A stretch of 64,000 bases of DNA, taken from NCBI RefSeq assembly GCF_000422345.1, contig NZ_AULP01000003.1, forward strand, positions 186,001-250,000, read 5' to 3'. This document shows positions 18,281-28,944 of this stretch, in pieces (the stretch's first letter is position 1; each line of letters starts with the position of its first letter). Source of the stretch: Neomelitea salexigens DSM 19753. GTDB taxonomy: Bacteria; Pseudomonadota; Gammaproteobacteria; Pseudomonadales; Spongiibacteraceae. The position numbers and the translations under genes were made by a program. The notes beneath the pieces were generated by a model. That model saw only the letters and a program-made list of their open reading frames with translations, had not been told where the DNA came from and did not search any database.

Positions 18281-18321
18281 GCGTATATGGGGCGGCGTTT
18301 TTTTTTGCCATGGGGTGAATT

Positions 18322-18858
18322 GTGAGTGAGGGCTCTCAACTGGATTTCTTTACTTTGCTGGGGTTGGAAAAGTCGTACGACATTGACCAGGCTGCGCTGA
18401 CGGCAAGCTATCGGCAGTTGCAGCGCAGTGCTCACCCAGACCGTTTTGCCGGTGGTGACGAGCGCCAGCGCCTGTTGGCTGTGCAAAAGTCGGCGCAAAT
18501 TAACGAAGCTTACGAAACGCTTCGCTCGGCAACCCGGCGGGCGGCCTATATGCTCAAACTGGCGGGACACGCCGTCGACACCAGTGCCACCACCTTTCAG
18601 GACCCTGAGTTTCTAATGCAACAAATGCAGCTTCGCGAGGAGTTGTCGGACTTGCATAGCGCGGAAGACCCGGAGCAGGCACTCGATCGTTTTTATGCCG
18701 ATGTGGATAATGCCTTGAGGTCTCAACGGCAAGCGTTTCAGGGCTTCTATGAGCTTGGTGACTACGATGCAGCAAAGTCGAGTTATGCCAAGCTGCAATT
18801 TTTAGAAAAGCTGCGCTACGAAGCGGAACAAAAAGAAGGCGAGTTGCTGGATTTTTAG
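18322..18858 (+). CDS. hscB: Fe-S assembly J-type co-chaperone HscB
   Basis: HscB is the J-domain partner that brings IscU to HscA and stimulates its ATPase. The J domain spans residues 1-80 with the diagnostic HPD in [10 protein letters not shown]. The C-terminal three-helix domain that binds IscU follows, giving 178 residues (E. coli 171). The start is GTG 18322, which gives the family-like beginning DFFTLLGL at residues 8-15. It lies 94 bases from iscA, with a hairpin between them. Confidence 0.95.
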   Translation: MSEGSQLDFFTLLGLEKSYDIDQAALTASYRQLQRSAHPDRFAGGDERQRLLAVQKSAQINEAYETLRSATRRAAYMLKLAGHAVDTSATTFQDPEFLMQQMQLREELSDLHSAEDPEQALDRFYADVDNALRSQRQAFQGFYELGDYDAAKSSYAKLQFLEKLRYEAEQKEGELLDF

Positions 18859-18889
18859 CTCCGTTCACAGCAGCAAATGGAAAGACAAT

Positions 18890-20740
18890 ATGGCGTTAAT
18901 GCAAATTTCTGAGCCGGGACAGAGCCCTGAGCCCCATCAGCGCAAACTTGCGGTTGGTATCGATTTGGGGACGACGAATTCCCTTGTTGCCACCTTTCGA
19001 AACGGCAGCTTGCAAGTGTTGGCCGACGAGCAAGGGCGCGCACTGCTGCCATCCGTGGTTCACTACGCGGACAGTGGCAATGTGGTTGTAGGGGACGAGG
19101 CACAGTCGTTTGCGGCCGAAGACCCCAGCAATACGCTGGCGTCAGTGAAGCGTTTAATGGGGCGCAGCTACGCCGATGTCAGTGCCACCGAGCAGTTGTC
19201 GACGTATGAGTTGATCGATACTGAGGGAATGGTGAGCTTGAACACACGCGCGGGAGTGCGCTCGCCGGTGCAAGTGTCAGCAGAAATTCTCCGCGCGCTG
19301 GCTGAGCGCGCTCAGCAGAGTTTAGGTGGCGAGCTTCAGGGCGCTGTTATCACAGTGCCTGCGTATTTTGATGACGGTCAGCGCCAGGCAACCAAAGATG
19401 CGGCTAAGCTGGCTGGACTGAATGTGCTGCGCCTGCTTAACGAACCCACTGCAGCCGCAGTTGCCTATGGTCTGGATGAGAAAGAAGAGGGCGCCATTGC
19501 CGTTTTCGACCTGGGTGGTGGCACCTTCGATATTTCTGTGTTGCAGATGAGTAAAGGCGTCTTTGAAGTGCTTTCCACGGGGGGCGATTCTGCCTTGGGC
19601 GGTGACGACTTTGATCAGGTTATTGCTGCCTGGGCAATGGAGCAGGCCGGCGAGTCGAACCTCGATGCGCGCCAGCGCCGCCAATTACTCGATGCCTGCC
19701 GCGCCGCCAAAGAATGCTTGACCAGCGCAGAGACGGCAGAATTGCGTGTTGCTGAGCAGACGCTGTCATTAGCGCGAGAGCAATTCAATGCGCTGGTGGA
19801 TCCCTTAATTGATCGCGCTATCCGCGCCTGCAAACGAGCCTTGCGTGATGCCAAGCTAAGCAGTGACGATATTCTTAACGTGGTGATGGTCGGTGGCTCG
19901 ACGCGGGTGCCGCGTGTGCGCGAACGTGTCGCCCAGTGGTTTGGCCGTGAGCCGTTGGTCGACCTTGACCCGGACAAGGTGGTAGCGCTGGGAGCGGCCT
20001 CGCAGGCCGACCAGCTGGTCGGTAATCGCAGCGGCGACGAAACCCTGCTTCTCGATGTCATTCCCCTGTCCTTAGGTATTGAAACCATGGGCGGCTTGAC
20101 CGAAAAGGTGATTCATCGCAACACCACTATCCCGGTGGCGATGGCCCAGGAATTTACCACCTTTAAAGATGGTCAAACGGCCATGGCCATTCACGTGGTG
20201 CAGGGCGAACGAGAGCTGGTCGACGACTGCCGATCACTGGCGCGCTTCGAGCTTGGTGGTATTCCGCCGATGGTCGCCGGCGCCGCGCGGATACTGGTGA
20301 CTTTCCAGGTTGATGCCGATGGTTTGTTGCAAGTGTCAGCCCGAGAAGAAACCACTGGCGTAGAGAGCCAGATTCAAGTTAAGCCTTCTTACGGGCTCAG
20401 TGACACCGATATCGCCGATATGTTGACGGCGTCGTTCGATGCCGCTGGTGAAGACAAAGAAGCGCGTGCGCTTCGCGAGCAACAGGTCGAAGCAGAGGCG
20501 CTGTTGCAGTCGCTGTCTGCGGCACTGCTGGCCGACGGCGAGGCCTTGCTCAGTGAAGAAGAGCAGCGCGAGCTGCTGGCCAAGATGGAACAGCTCCATA
20601 ATGAAAAAGCCAGTGGTAGTGCGGCGAGTATCGCCCGCCAAATAGAAATCGTAGGTGCTGCGAGTGAAACCTTCGCGGAGCGCCGTATGGACGCGAGTAT
20701 CAAAAAAGCCCTCGCCGGACGGCGAGTAGACGAACTGTAA
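18890..20740 (+). CDS. hscA: Fe-S assembly Hsp70 chaperone HscA
   Basis: HscA is a specialised Hsp70 that uses ATP to help transfer clusters from IscU. The 616-residue protein begins [20 protein letters not shown], nearly the E. coli HscA start. It has the nucleotide-binding domain ([14 protein letters not shown] near residue 25, [15 protein letters not shown] near 205) and a substrate domain from about 390. Length equals E. coli (616). It sits 31 bases after hscB and 10 before fdx. Confidence 0.98.
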   Translation: MALMQISEPGQSPEPHQRKLAVGIDLGTTNSLVATFRNGSLQVLADEQGRALLPSVVHYADSGNVVVGDEAQSFAAEDPSNTLASVKRLMGRSYADVSATEQLSTYELIDTEGMVSLNTRAGVRSPVQVSAEILRALAERAQQSLGGELQGAVITVPAYFDDGQRQATKDAAKLAGLNVLRLLNEPTAAAVAYGLDEKEEGAIAVFDLGGGTFDISVLQMSKGVFEVLSTGGDSALGGDDFDQVIAAWAMEQAGESNLDARQRRQLLDACRAAKECLTSAETAELRVAEQTLSLAREQFNALVDPLIDRAIRACKRALRDAKLSSDDILNVVMVGGSTRVPRVRERVAQWFGREPLVDLDPDKVVALGAASQADQLVGNRSGDETLLLDVIPLSLGIETMGGLTEKVIHRNTTIPVAMAQEFTTFKDGQTAMAIHVVQGERELVDDCRSLARFELGGIPPMVAGAARILVTFQVDADGLLQVSAREETTGVESQIQVKPSYGLSDTDIADMLTASFDAAGEDKEARALREQQVEAEALLQSLSAALLADGEALLSEEEQRELLAKMEQLHNEKASGSAASIARQIEIVGAASETFAERRMDASIKKALAGRRVDEL

Positions 20741-20750
20741 GGAGCGCATC

Positions 20751-21089
20751 ATGCCGCGCATAGTTGTATTGCCAAACGAGACGCTTTGTCCAGAAGGTGA
20801 GGTGCTGGAAGTTGCCAGCGGCGAGACCATCTGCGACGCCATGCTAGCCAATGGTATCGACATTGAACACGCTTGCGAGAAGTCCTGTGCCTGCACGACC
20901 TGCCACGTTGTCGTTCGCGAAGGGTTTGAGTCTCTCGATGAGGCCGACGAGCTTGAAGAAGATATGCTGGATAAAGCCTGGGGGCTGGAGCCGGAGTCTC
21001 GGCTCAGCTGCCAAGCGGTCGTAACGGATAAAGACCTCGTGGTTGAAATACCGCGTTACACCATCAATATGGTGTCGGAACGCCATTAG
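20751..21089 (+). CDS. fdx: [2Fe-2S] ferredoxin of the isc system
   Basis: This adrenodoxin-type ferredoxin supplies electrons for sulfur reduction during cluster assembly on IscU. Cluster ligands are Cys42, Cys48, Cys51 and Cys87, with an additional non-ligand Cys46, the same arrangement as E. coli Fdx. The 112-residue length is typical. It is preceded by a good AAGGAGCG ribosome site and is in the conserved position between hscA and iscX. Confidence 0.97.
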   Translation: MPRIVVLPNETLCPEGEVLEVASGETICDAMLANGIDIEHACEKSCACTTCHVVVREGFESLDEADELEEDMLDKAWGLEPESRLSCQAVVTDKDLVVEIPRYTINMVSERH

Positions 21090-21117
21090 ATTTTATGCGT
21101 CGCAAGTGGAGTAAATC

Positions 21118-21318
21118 ATGGGCATAAAATGGACGGATGTACTGGATATCGGCATTGAACTTGCTGAAAAGCACCCTGATATTGACCCAACATACATTAA
21201 CTTTGTGGATCTGCACCGCCTGGTTGTGGAGCTAGATGAGTTCGATGATGACCCCAAGCGCAGTGGCGAGAAAGTGCTGGAGGCGATTCAAGCTGCGTGG
21301 CTGGACGAGCGCGACTAG
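21118..21318 (+). CDS. iscX: Fe-S assembly protein IscX
   Basis: IscX is a small acidic protein that binds iron and IscS and tunes cluster assembly speed. The 66-residue sequence starts MGIKWTDVLDIGIELAEKHP and contains the conserved FVDLHRLVVELDEFDDDPKR and EKVLEAIQAAWLDE stretches. It is the last gene of the isc operon; ndk follows after 126 bases with its own -10. Confidence 0.95.
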   Translation: MGIKWTDVLDIGIELAEKHPDIDPTYINFVDLHRLVVELDEFDDDPKRSGEKVLEAIQAAWLDERD

Positions 21319-21380
21319 CCCTCGGTAATTGTGCCTGAGCCCAGCGCAGCGACTGCGTACCTATTTGGGGCGAATACGCG

Positions 21381-21386
21381 TATAAT
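21381..21386 (+). promoter_or_regulatory. -10 element of a predicted ndk promoter
   Basis: A perfect TATAAT lies 59 bases upstream of the ndk start. I see no good -35 at the right spacing, so the promoter may depend on an activator or be weak. It would separate ndk-rlmN-pilF-rodZ and later genes from isc control. Confidence 0.4.
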
Positions 21387-21401
21387 TCCGTCGATTTTTC
21401 G

Positions 21402-21420
21402 GGGGCTTGCCCCAATTTTT
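21402..21420 (+). promoter_or_regulatory. Short GC hairpin followed by T-run in the ndk leader
   Basis: GGGG-CTTG-CCCC followed by AATTTTTT lies between the TATAAT and the ndk ATG. The stem is only four to five pairs, so it would be a weak terminator or attenuator. It is placed to trim read-through from iscX or to attenuate the ndk transcript. Confidence 0.3.
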
Positions 21421-21444
21421 GAACTTTAAGCTGGAGATACTCAA

Positions 21445-21873
21445 ATGGGCGTTGAACGCACCCTTTCCATTGTAAAACCCGATGCAGTTGCCAAAAACGT
21501 TGTCGGTGAGATTTACAGCCGCTTTGAAAAAGCGGGCCTGCAAATCATCGCGGCAAAAATGCTGCGCTTGAGCCGCGAGCAAGCCGAAGGCTTCTACGCT
21601 GAGCACAAAGGGCGTCCATTCTTTCCCGCTCTGGTTGACTTCATGACCTCTGGTCCTGTCACTGTACAGGTGCTTGAAGGTGAAGGCGCAATTTTGAAAA
21701 ACCGCGAGCTGATGGGGGCAACAAACCCGAAGGAAGCGGAAGCAGGCACCATTCGCGCTGATTTCGCCGAGTCTATCGATGCCAATGCAGTACACGGCTC
21801 TGACTCTGAGCAGTCTGCGGCGCGTGAAATTGCTTACTTCTTTGCCACTAGCGAGCTCTGCGAGCGCGCATAA
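21445..21873 (+). CDS. ndk: Nucleoside diphosphate kinase
   Basis: Ndk balances NTP pools by phosphate transfer through a phosphohistidine. The catalytic His117 is in NAVHGSDS, and [13 protein letters not shown] near the start and [16 protein letters not shown] around 57-72 are signature stretches. Length is 142 residues (E. coli 143). A CTGGAGAT ribosome site precedes ATG 21445. rlmN begins 12 bases downstream, as in pseudomonads. Confidence 0.98.
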   Translation: MGVERTLSIVKPDAVAKNVVGEIYSRFEKAGLQIIAAKMLRLSREQAEGFYAEHKGRPFFPALVDFMTSGPVTVQVLEGEGAILKNRELMGATNPKEAEAGTIRADFAESIDANAVHGSDSEQSAAREIAYFFATSELCERA

Positions 21874-21885
21874 GAGGGGTGGGGC

Positions 21886-23034
21886 ATGGAAGTGCAAGAG
21901 GCAGTCACTCAACATACTGAGCGGGTAAACCTGCTTGGAATGACGCGCTCAAAAATGGAGGCTTGGTTGGTCTCCATTGGCGAGAAGCCCTTCCGTGCCC
22001 AGCAAATCCTGAAGTGGATTCACCACTCCGGTGTTGACGATTTCGAGCAAATGAGCAACCTCGGTAAGGCGCTGCGTGCCAAACTGGGCGAGCTTGCCGA
22101 GATTCGTCCGCCAAAAGTGGTGCGCCAGCTCGACTCAAAGGACGGCACGCGAAAGTGGGCAATTGAAGTCGGCGGCAATAATTTAGTTGAAACGGTGTTT
22201 ATTCCCGACGGCCAGCGCGGCACGTTGTGCGTGTCATCTCAGGTCGGCTGCAGCCTCGATTGCAGTTTTTGTTCGACGGGTAAACAGGGTTTCCAGCGGG
22301 ATCTCACCGCCTCAGAGATTCTCGGCCAGGTGTGGTTGGCAATCAAATCCTACGATGCCTTTGGCCCCGGTAAGAATCGCGTCGTCACCAATGTGGTGAT
22401 GATGGGCATGGGCGAGCCCCTGCTGAATTTTGAAAATGTGGTCGATGCCACCAACCTGATGATGGACGACTTCGGTTACGGTTTGTCCAAGCGCCGGGTT
22501 ACGCTCAGCACATCGGGTGTGGTGCCGATGCTGGATAAGCTGGGCGACGTATCGGAGGTGTCACTGGCGGTGTCACTTCACGCTCCTAATGACGCGCTTC
22601 GCAATGAGTTGGTACCGATCAACCGCCGCTACCCGATAGCAGAATTGTTGGCGGCATGTCGTCGTTACCTCGATAAGCAGCCAGACAAACATCGTGTGGT
22701 CACCGTAGAATACACGCTTATTGCAGGGGTGAACGACAGCATGGATCAGGCAAGAGAGCTTGCTCAGGTCTTGCGTGATTTACCCTGTAAGGTCAATCTT
22801 ATCCCCTTTAACCCTTTTTCTCTGTCAGACTATCAGCGTCCCTCCAAGTCGGCGGTATCGCGATTTTGGCAGGTGATGACCGACGCCGGTTACGTGACGA
22901 CTGTGAGAACGACGCGTGGCGACGATATTGACGCCGCCTGCGGCCAGCTAGCCGGTCAGGTGCAAGACCGCACTCGTCGCGCCGAGCGTCATCGTCGAAA
23001 AGCGGAAGAAACACAAATCATTCGGGTGATGTAA
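21886..23034 (+). CDS. rlmN: 23S rRNA (A2503-C2)/tRNA (A37-C2) methyltransferase RlmN
   Basis: RlmN is a radical-SAM enzyme that makes 2-methyladenosine in 23S rRNA and some tRNAs. The [4Fe-4S] motif CxxxCxxC is at Cys122, Cys126 and Cys129. The two mechanistic cysteines are Cys115 and Cys352 (in DAACGQL), each offset by three from E. coli. The 382-residue length is normal. It lies in the ndk-rlmN-pilF-rodZ-ispG order. Confidence 0.97.
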   Translation: MEVQEAVTQHTERVNLLGMTRSKMEAWLVSIGEKPFRAQQILKWIHHSGVDDFEQMSNLGKALRAKLGELAEIRPPKVVRQLDSKDGTRKWAIEVGGNNLVETVFIPDGQRGTLCVSSQVGCSLDCSFCSTGKQGFQRDLTASEILGQVWLAIKSYDAFGPGKNRVVTNVVMMGMGEPLLNFENVVDATNLMMDDFGYGLSKRRVTLSTSGVVPMLDKLGDVSEVSLAVSLHAPNDALRNELVPINRRYPIAELLAACRRYLDKQPDKHRVVTVEYTLIAGVNDSMDQARELAQVLRDLPCKVNLIPFNPFSLSDYQRPSKSAVSRFWQVMTDAGYVTTVRTTRGDDIDAACGQLAGQVQDRTRRAERHRRKAEETQIIRVM

Positions 23035-23045
23035 AGGGGGCACAG

Positions 23046-23837
23046 GTGCCAGCAGGACCGAAAAAGTACCCATTAATCGTGGTGAGCTGTGCGTTGGCGG
23101 CGTTACTGTCTGCGTGTGTAACGACTCACAAGGGCGGCTTCGCCGAGAAAGCCGACGAGCAGAAAGCTTACGAGACCTCACTTCAGCTCGCGAAAAGCTA
23201 TATCGCCCAAGGCAATTGGGAGCAGGCAAAGCGCCACCTTCAATACGTTGAAGCGAGCAACCCTCATAACGCCGAAACCATGGAAGCTCTCGCTCTGGTA
23301 TACCAGAATACTGGAGAGCTTGAGATGGCAGAGAGGTATTACCGGCGCGCAGTGGCTGAAGCGCCTAAGTCGATGCGCATTCGCAACAATTTTGCGGCGT
23401 TTTTGTACCAGCAAGAGCAGTATCGCGAGGCCGCTGAAAATCTCGAAATTGTTACCGCTGAACTACTTTACGAACGTCGTTTAGAAGCCTTTATCAACCT
23501 TGGGCGCTGCTACTTGAAGTTGGAGGAATTGCCCAAGGCTGAAGCCGCCTTCAAGCGCGCGCTCCTAATGCAGAGCAGCAATGCGCAAGTTTTGCTGTCG
23601 ATGGCTGAAGTGGCCTATCGCCAGAAAAAATACCCGGAATCTCAGCGCTTTTACGATGCCTTTCGTGAGCAGGGCGTTCGCCCCTCAGCGGCGTCGCTGT
23701 GGCTGGGAATTCGCCTGGCGCAGATTTTTGACGACCGCGATGCCTATGCGAGCAATGTACTGGCGTTAAAAAATCTTTACCCTAAATCAGAAGAATATCT
23801 GCTGTATAAAGCCTCGCTAAACTCGGTGGGGCAGTAA
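23046..23837 (+). CDS. pilF: Type IV pilus biogenesis TPR lipoprotein PilF/PilW
   Basis: PilF is the pilotin that guides the secretin PilQ into the outer membrane. The 263-residue protein has a lipoprotein signal with lipobox LSAC (Cys24) and then about six tetratricopeptide repeats, for example AKRHLQYVEASNPHNAETM. The start is GTG 23046 with AAGGGGG seven bases upstream. Its place between rlmN and rodZ is the conserved location of pilF in Pseudomonas. No other pilus genes lie in this window. Confidence 0.92.
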   Translation: MPAGPKKYPLIVVSCALAALLSACVTTHKGGFAEKADEQKAYETSLQLAKSYIAQGNWEQAKRHLQYVEASNPHNAETMEALALVYQNTGELEMAERYYRRAVAEAPKSMRIRNNFAAFLYQQEQYREAAENLEIVTAELLYERRLEAFINLGRCYLKLEELPKAEAAFKRALLMQSSNAQVLLSMAEVAYRQKKYPESQRFYDAFREQGVRPSAASLWLGIRLAQIFDDRDAYASNVLALKNLYPKSEEYLLYKASLNSVGQ

Positions 23838-23842
23838 GGGCT

Positions 23843-24619
23843 ATGGGCCAGGGTTTAAACGATAATTATACCGCGCCTCCCGGGTCCGTGTTGCTCGATG
23901 CACGGCTGAGCGCCGGCAAAAGTGTTGACGAGGTGGCCGAGGCACTGAACCTGTTGAAGACGCACGTTGAGGCGCTGGAAAGTAACGACTACTCCCGTTT
24001 TAACTCGCCGATGTTTGCCCGGGGATATATACGCAGCTACGCGCGTTACTTTGGGTTGGACGAAGCCCCCCTGCTCAACGACTGCGAGCGTATTTGCCGT
24101 CGCGATGAAGAGCAGGCCGCCAAAAAGCGCCCGCAGGGGCAAACTCGTGCGCCGGGTCAGGCAAAGTTACTGTTTGCCCTGCTGGGAACGCTGCTGTTTT
24201 GGGGGCTGAGCGTGCTGCTCTTCAATAGTCAAAAACAGCCGGAAATACAGCTCAGCTTGATTGAGGAGCGCTATGCGCCACTGGTAGAGTTGCGCGCAAG
24301 GCCATCGCTGGGTGAGTCGCTGCTGCAACTTCCGGACAGCGGCACGGCCCTGCGAGTCCCGCCCGAACTATTGCATGATGTCAGCATGACACTGCTCGCC
24401 GACGAAACGGTCTGGGTGGAAGTGCGCGATGCTAACAACGTTATGCAGTTCAGCGGCAATATCGACGCCGGGCAAAAGCAGGAATTCGAACTCCAAGGGC
24501 CAGTGCAAATCGCCATTGCGTATTGGCCGGCACTGGACATTACCTATAACCAGCAGGCTGTTGACCTCAATGGCTTGGCAGAAAGCAACGCCGTGCGTGT
24601 GCAGATTGGTGAATTATGA
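23843..24619 (+). CDS. rodZ: Cytoskeletal protein RodZ
   Basis: RodZ links the MreB cytoskeleton to the elongation machinery and keeps rod shape. The 258-residue protein has an N-terminal cytoplasmic helix-turn-helix domain (about 14-80), a basic linker, a single membrane span at about 108-127, and a periplasmic beta-rich domain (DUF4115, about 175-250). E. coli RodZ is 337 residues; the difference is a shorter periplasmic linker. The stop overlaps the ispG start (ATGA). Confidence 0.93.
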   Translation: MGQGLNDNYTAPPGSVLLDARLSAGKSVDEVAEALNLLKTHVEALESNDYSRFNSPMFARGYIRSYARYFGLDEAPLLNDCERICRRDEEQAAKKRPQGQTRAPGQAKLLFALLGTLLFWGLSVLLFNSQKQPEIQLSLIEERYAPLVELRARPSLGESLLQLPDSGTALRVPPELLHDVSMTLLADETVWVEVRDANNVMQFSGNIDAGQKQEFELQGPVQIAIAYWPALDITYNQQAVDLNGLAESNAVRVQIGEL

Positions 24620-25728
24620 AGATGGAATCACCCATTAAACGCCGCAAGTCTCGCCAGATATTTATCGGCGATGTCGCCGTGGGCGGCGACGCACCGATTT
24701 CGGTGCAGAGTATGACGAATACCGACACCTGCGATGTCGATGCGACGGTGGCGCAAATTCGACGTCTGGAAGAAGCCTGTGCAGATATCGTGCGGGTTTC
24801 GGTGCCGAGCATGGACGCCGCAGAAGCTTTCAAAAAGATCCGCGAGCAAGTCAATGTGCCGCTGGTGGCCGATATTCACTTCGATCACAAAATTGCATTG
24901 AAGGTCGCGGAATACGGCGTGGATTGCCTGCGAATCAACCCGGGCAATATCGGCAGGGAAGATCGCGTGCGCGCCGTTATCGACGCGGCAAAAGCGCGCA
25001 ATATACCCATTCGTATTGGCGTGAATGCCGGGTCATTGGAAAAAGAGCTGCAGCGCAAGTATGGCGAGCCGACCCCCGAGGCATTGGTTGAGTCGGCGAT
25101 GCGCCACATCGACATTCTCGATCGCCTCGACTTTCAAGACTACAAGCTGAGTGTGAAGGCCTCCGATGTCTTTATGGCGGTGGCGGCCTATCGGCAAATT
25201 GCCAGTCAAATTGAACAGCCTCTGCACCTGGGTATTACCGAGGCCGGTGGCCTGCGCGGTGGTACCGTCAAGTCTGCCGTGGGCCTTGGCATGCTATTAA
25301 TGGATGGCATCGGCGACACGATTCGTGTGTCGCTGGCTGCTGACCCGGTAGAGGAAGTAAAAGTTGGTTACGAAATCCTCAAGAGCCTGAAGCTGCGCAC
25401 CAAGGGCATCAATTTCATCGCGTGTCCGAGTTGCTCCCGCCAAAACTTTGATGTTATTGGCACCATGAACGAACTTGAATCGCGCTTGGAAGATGTCACC
25501 ACGCCTCTCGATGTTGCCGTGATCGGCTGTATTGTTAACGGCCCTGGTGAAGCGAAAGAAGCGGAAATTGGCCTGACTGGCGGTACGCCCAATAACCTGG
25601 TGTACGTTAACGGCCAGAAAGACCACAAAGTGCAAAACCCCGAGTTGGTGGATCATCTTGAAAAGCTGATCCGCGAAAAAGTGGCTCTCAAAGAACAACA
25701 AGACAAGGACCTGATCGCCCGCAGCTAA
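24616..25728 (+). CDS. ispG: 4-hydroxy-3-methylbut-2-en-1-yl diphosphate synthase (IspG)
   Basis: IspG reduces the cyclic diphosphate MEcPP to HMBPP in the MEP isoprenoid pathway using a [4Fe-4S] cluster. The cluster ligands are Cys270, Cys273 and Cys305, the same numbers as E. coli, and the TIM-barrel start is [16 protein letters not shown]. Length is 370 (E. coli 372). The ATG overlaps the rodZ stop by four bases. Its Fe-S cluster links it functionally to the isc operon nearby. Confidence 0.97.
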   Translation: MKMESPIKRRKSRQIFIGDVAVGGDAPISVQSMTNTDTCDVDATVAQIRRLEEACADIVRVSVPSMDAAEAFKKIREQVNVPLVADIHFDHKIALKVAEYGVDCLRINPGNIGREDRVRAVIDAAKARNIPIRIGVNAGSLEKELQRKYGEPTPEALVESAMRHIDILDRLDFQDYKLSVKASDVFMAVAAYRQIASQIEQPLHLGITEAGGLRGGTVKSAVGLGMLLMDGIGDTIRVSLAADPVEEVKVGYEILKSLKLRTKGINFIACPSCSRQNFDVIGTMNELESRLEDVTTPLDVAVIGCIVNGPGEAKEAEIGLTGGTPNNLVYVNGQKDHKVQNPELVDHLEKLIREKVALKEQQDKDLIARS

Positions 25729-25758
25729 GCATCGGGTGCAGTGGTAATAGGTAAACAC

Positions 25759-27033
25759 TTGGCTAGAATTCAATCGATCCGCGGGATGAATGACATCCTC
25801 CCCGAGGACTCGCCGTTATGGCAGTACCTGGAGTCCACAGTGGCGGCGCTGTTGGCGCGCTACGGCTACCGGGAAATTCGCTTCCCGATTTTGGAGCAAA
25901 CTGAGCTTTTTAAGCGCTCTATCGGCGAGGTTACTGATATCGTCGAGAAGGAGATGTATACCTTCGAAGACCGCAACGGCGATAGTCTGACCTTGCGCCC
26001 GGAAGGCACCGCAAGCTGTGTTCGCGCCTGCGACCAAAACGGCTTGCTGCACAATCAAGTTCAGCGGCTGTGGTATGCCGGGCCGATGTTTCGTCACGAG
26101 CGCCCACAGAAGGGGCGCTTGCGTCAATTTCATCAGATTGGTGTCGAAACCTTTGGCTTAAATGGCCCCGACATAGATGCTGAGCTGATTTTGCTCAGCG
26201 CACGCCTGTGGCAGCAGTTGGGAATCAGCGATGCCCTGACGCTGGAATTAAACAGCATTGGCAACAGCGAGTCCCGCGGCCGCTATCGTCAGGCCTTGGT
26301 GGATTATCTCAGCCAGTATAAAGACCAGTTAGACGCTGACAGCCAGCGTCGTTTGGACACAAACCCGATGCGGATTCTCGACAGTAAAGTGCCCGAAACT
26401 CAGGCCTTGCTGAGCGATGCGCCGTTACTGTCTGACTATTTAGACGATGCCTCCAAGGCACACTTCGATGGCCTTTGTGCGCGCTTGGACGCGGCCGGCC
26501 TGGGCTACACCCTTAACCCGAAACTGGTAAGGGGGCTGGATTACTATGGCCTCACAGTGTTTGAATGGACGACGACGGCGCTGGGGGCTCAAGGAACGGT
26601 TTGCGCCGGCGGACGCTACGATGGCCTGGTGCAACAATTGGGCGGCAAAGCGACTCCGGCGGTGGGCTTTGCAATGGGTTTGGAGCGGCTGTGTCTGCTG
26701 CTGGAAACCCTGGAGGCCCTGCCGGAATCAAAACCCCTCGCTGATGTCTATATCATCGCCAATGGTGAAGCCTGCGAAGTTCGCGCTCTGAGCCTGGCGG
26801 AGTCTCTGCGAGACGCGCTGCCTGCGGTGAAGGTCGTGCTTAATTGTGGTGGTGGCAGCTTTAAAAGCCAGTTTAAGAAAGCCGATAAAAGCGGCGCTGC
26901 CGTTGCCGTTGTGCTTGGTGAAGACGAGCTGGCCAACGAGCAGGTAACGGTCAAGGTCTTGCGCGGTGAACCGAACCAGCAACAATTGGCTATCAGCGAC
27001 CTGGCTGAACATATTAAAACAACGCTGTCGTAA
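25759..27033 (+). CDS. hisS: Histidyl-tRNA synthetase
   Basis: HisRS charges tRNA-His. Class II motifs are visible: motif 2 in [21 protein letters not shown], and the histidine-binding signatures [15 protein letters not shown] and [11 protein letters not shown] favour TTG 25759 ([12 protein letters not shown]) because it gives 424 residues, the E. coli length, and is preceded by AGGT. An in-frame GTG at 25741 would add six residues. The anticodon-binding domain occupies about residues 325-424. Confidence 0.95.
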   Translation: MARIQSIRGMNDILPEDSPLWQYLESTVAALLARYGYREIRFPILEQTELFKRSIGEVTDIVEKEMYTFEDRNGDSLTLRPEGTASCVRACDQNGLLHNQVQRLWYAGPMFRHERPQKGRLRQFHQIGVETFGLNGPDIDAELILLSARLWQQLGISDALTLELNSIGNSESRGRYRQALVDYLSQYKDQLDADSQRRLDTNPMRILDSKVPETQALLSDAPLLSDYLDDASKAHFDGLCARLDAAGLGYTLNPKLVRGLDYYGLTVFEWTTTALGAQGTVCAGGRYDGLVQQLGGKATPAVGFAMGLERLCLLLETLEALPESKPLADVYIIANGEACEVRALSLAESLRDALPAVKVVLNCGGGSFKSQFKKADKSGAAVAVVLGEDELANEQVTVKVLRGEPNQQQLAISDLAEHIKTTLS

Positions 27034-27058
27034 GACAGCTGAAGGCTTGAGGAAGAAC

Positions 27059-27745
27059 GTGGAAACCTACCGTACAGAAGAAGAACAAGTAGAAGCTATC
27101 AAGCATTGGTGGCGCGAAAACGGCAAGTCTACCGTGCTGGGCGTGGCCATTGCGCTGAGCTTGGTATTTGGCTGGCGCGGCTGGAATAACTATCAGGCTG
27201 ACCGCGCCGCCGAGGCCTCGGTGCTGTATGAGAATCTGCTGCAGGCCGATGCCGCCGTGCAAAGTAACGGCAGCAAGCGCGAAACTGCTGAGCACTTGGC
27301 GAATACGCTCAAAGACGGGTTTGCAGGCCATAGCTATGCCCAATACGCGGCGCTTATCCAGGCGAAATATGCTGTCAATGACGGTGATTACGACGCGGCA
27401 GAAGCCGAGCTGAACTGGGTGTTGGCGCAGGGGCCTGATGCGGCGATAAAGGCGCAAACGCAGTTGCGCTTGGCTCGCGTCCAATTTGCCAAGGGCGAAC
27501 TCGATGCCGCACTGGCGATTGCTGAGGGGCTGAAAGACGGCAGTGCTGCTGTACAGGCCCTGGAACTGCAGGGCGACGTGATGCGTGCGCAGGGCGACAA
27601 GGCTGCTGCACTTGAGGTGTACCGCCAGGCTGACGCTATTAATCGTCAACAGGAAAATCCGCTGAACAATCCGCTGTTAAAAATGAAAATTAACAGCTTG
27701 GCCGCCGAACAAGGCGCTGACAAAAATACCACGGCTCAAAACTAG
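27059..27745 (+). CDS. yfgM: YfgM family periplasmic TPR protein (ancillary SecYEG translocon subunit)
   Basis: YfgM binds the Sec translocon and the chaperone PpiD at the inner membrane. The 228-residue product has a short cytoplasmic N-terminus, one membrane span at about 23-39 and a periplasmic helical TPR_21 domain (LNWVLAQGPDAAIKAQTQLRLA). I chose GTG 27059 because GAGGAAG lies just upstream; the open frame reaches further back into hisS in another frame. It keeps the usual order hisS-yfgM-bamB-der. Confidence 0.92.
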   Translation: METYRTEEEQVEAIKHWWRENGKSTVLGVAIALSLVFGWRGWNNYQADRAAEASVLYENLLQADAAVQSNGSKRETAEHLANTLKDGFAGHSYAQYAALIQAKYAVNDGDYDAAEAELNWVLAQGPDAAIKAQTQLRLARVQFAKGELDAALAIAEGLKDGSAAVQALELQGDVMRAQGDKAAALEVYRQADAINRQQENPLNNPLLKMKINSLAAEQGADKNTTAQN

Positions 27746-27753
27746 GAATGGCT

Positions 27754-28905
27754 ATGTCACTGTTGCGCCCACTCGTATTCATTCTGCTAGGTAGTGTGCT
27801 GGCGGCGTGTTCCTCGACCCCGAAAAGCAGCGACCCCGCGCCGCTGACAAGCTTTGAAGAGCAAAAACGACTCAAGAAAGTTTGGTCTTACTCTCTGGGA
27901 GACGGGCAAGGGGAGTCCTACTACCGTATTGCACCAGCTATCGATGGCGATGAAATTTTCATTGCCTCGGCAGATGGTGGTGTCGCGGCCTTGAATAAAA
28001 AGACCGGCAAAAAACTTTGGAAGGAATACCACGAGCTGAACATCTCCGGTGGCGTGGGTGTTGCTTCGACGCAGTTATATGTGGGAACTGCCGATGGTGA
28101 AGTGGTCGCGCTGGACCGCCTCAGTGGCGACGAGCTGTGGCGCACGGCGGTCAGTGGTGAGGTACTTGGCGCACCGGCAGGCAATGGCAGCGTTGTTGTG
28201 GTGCAAACCTACAGCGGCTTGGTACATGGCCTTAATGCCGAGTCGGGAGAGCGTCTGTGGACCTATACCTCCCAGGTTCCTCGCCTTACGATGCGCGGCA
28301 CCAGCAGCCCGGTGATTGTTCGCGGTGTTGCCTTGGTGGGCTTGGCCAATGGCCGTATTATTGCTCTGGACGCCGATACTGGCACCGTGCGTTGGGAACA
28401 GCGCGTAGCGGTCGCACAGGGCAGTACTGAAATCGATCGTCTGGTCGACGTCGACGGCCGCTTGCTGTTGATTGAAAACGAGCAAATAGTGGTCGTTAAC
28501 GGTTATCAGGGCAAAGTGATCGCCATTGATACTGCCAGCGGTCGGCCATTGTGGGCAAAAGACAATTCCAGCTACGTGGGCGCGGCCGAAGCACTCGGTA
28601 ACATCTACGTGGTTGATGCCGAAGGCGGTGTCAGCGCGATTGCGGAAGGTGGCCAGAGCATTGTTTGGACGCAAACCGTATTGGCGCGTCGGCGCTTAAC
28701 AGAGCCGGCGGCGTTAAGCGGTGTTGTTGCGGTTGGCGACTTTGACGGCTACTTGCACCTGCTGGGGCAATTAGATGGCCAGCTTATTGGCCGCACGCGG
28801 GTAGACAGCGACGGCTTGCGAGCGCCCATGGCGGTGGATGGAAAACTGCTTTATGTCTACGGCAACAGCGGTAAATTGGTAGCGTATAAAGTTACCGATC
28901 GATAG
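27754..28905 (+). CDS. bamB: Outer-membrane assembly lipoprotein BamB
   Basis: BamB is an eight-bladed beta-propeller lipoprotein that binds the BamA POTRA domains. The signal peptide ends in lipobox LAAC (Cys19 from ATG 27754). Propeller repeats of the PQQ type, such as ALNKKTGKKLWK, ALDRLSGDELWR and ALDADTGTVRWEQ, run to the C-terminus. ATG 27754 is favoured since TAGGA lies six bases upstream; ATG 27748 would add two residues. Its partner bamA is in the first operon of this window. Confidence 0.95.
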   Translation: MSLLRPLVFILLGSVLAACSSTPKSSDPAPLTSFEEQKRLKKVWSYSLGDGQGESYYRIAPAIDGDEIFIASADGGVAALNKKTGKKLWKEYHELNISGGVGVASTQLYVGTADGEVVALDRLSGDELWRTAVSGEVLGAPAGNGSVVVVQTYSGLVHGLNAESGERLWTYTSQVPRLTMRGTSSPVIVRGVALVGLANGRIIALDADTGTVRWEQRVAVAQGSTEIDRLVDVDGRLLLIENEQIVVVNGYQGKVIAIDTASGRPLWAKDNSSYVGAAEALGNIYVVDAEGGVSAIAEGGQSIVWTQTVLARRRLTEPAALSGVVAVGDFDGYLHLLGQLDGQLIGRTRVDSDGLRAPMAVDGKLLYVYGNSGKLVAYKVTDR

Positions 28906-28944
28906 TTGATTGGCTGACGCGGTGTATATTCAGGTAAGAGAAGT

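Noticed and set aside
18298-18306. Nine-T run upstream of hscB as a second terminator
   Set aside because: The preceding GGGGCGGCG has no good complementary arm nearby; only the hairpin at 18248-18280 was kept.
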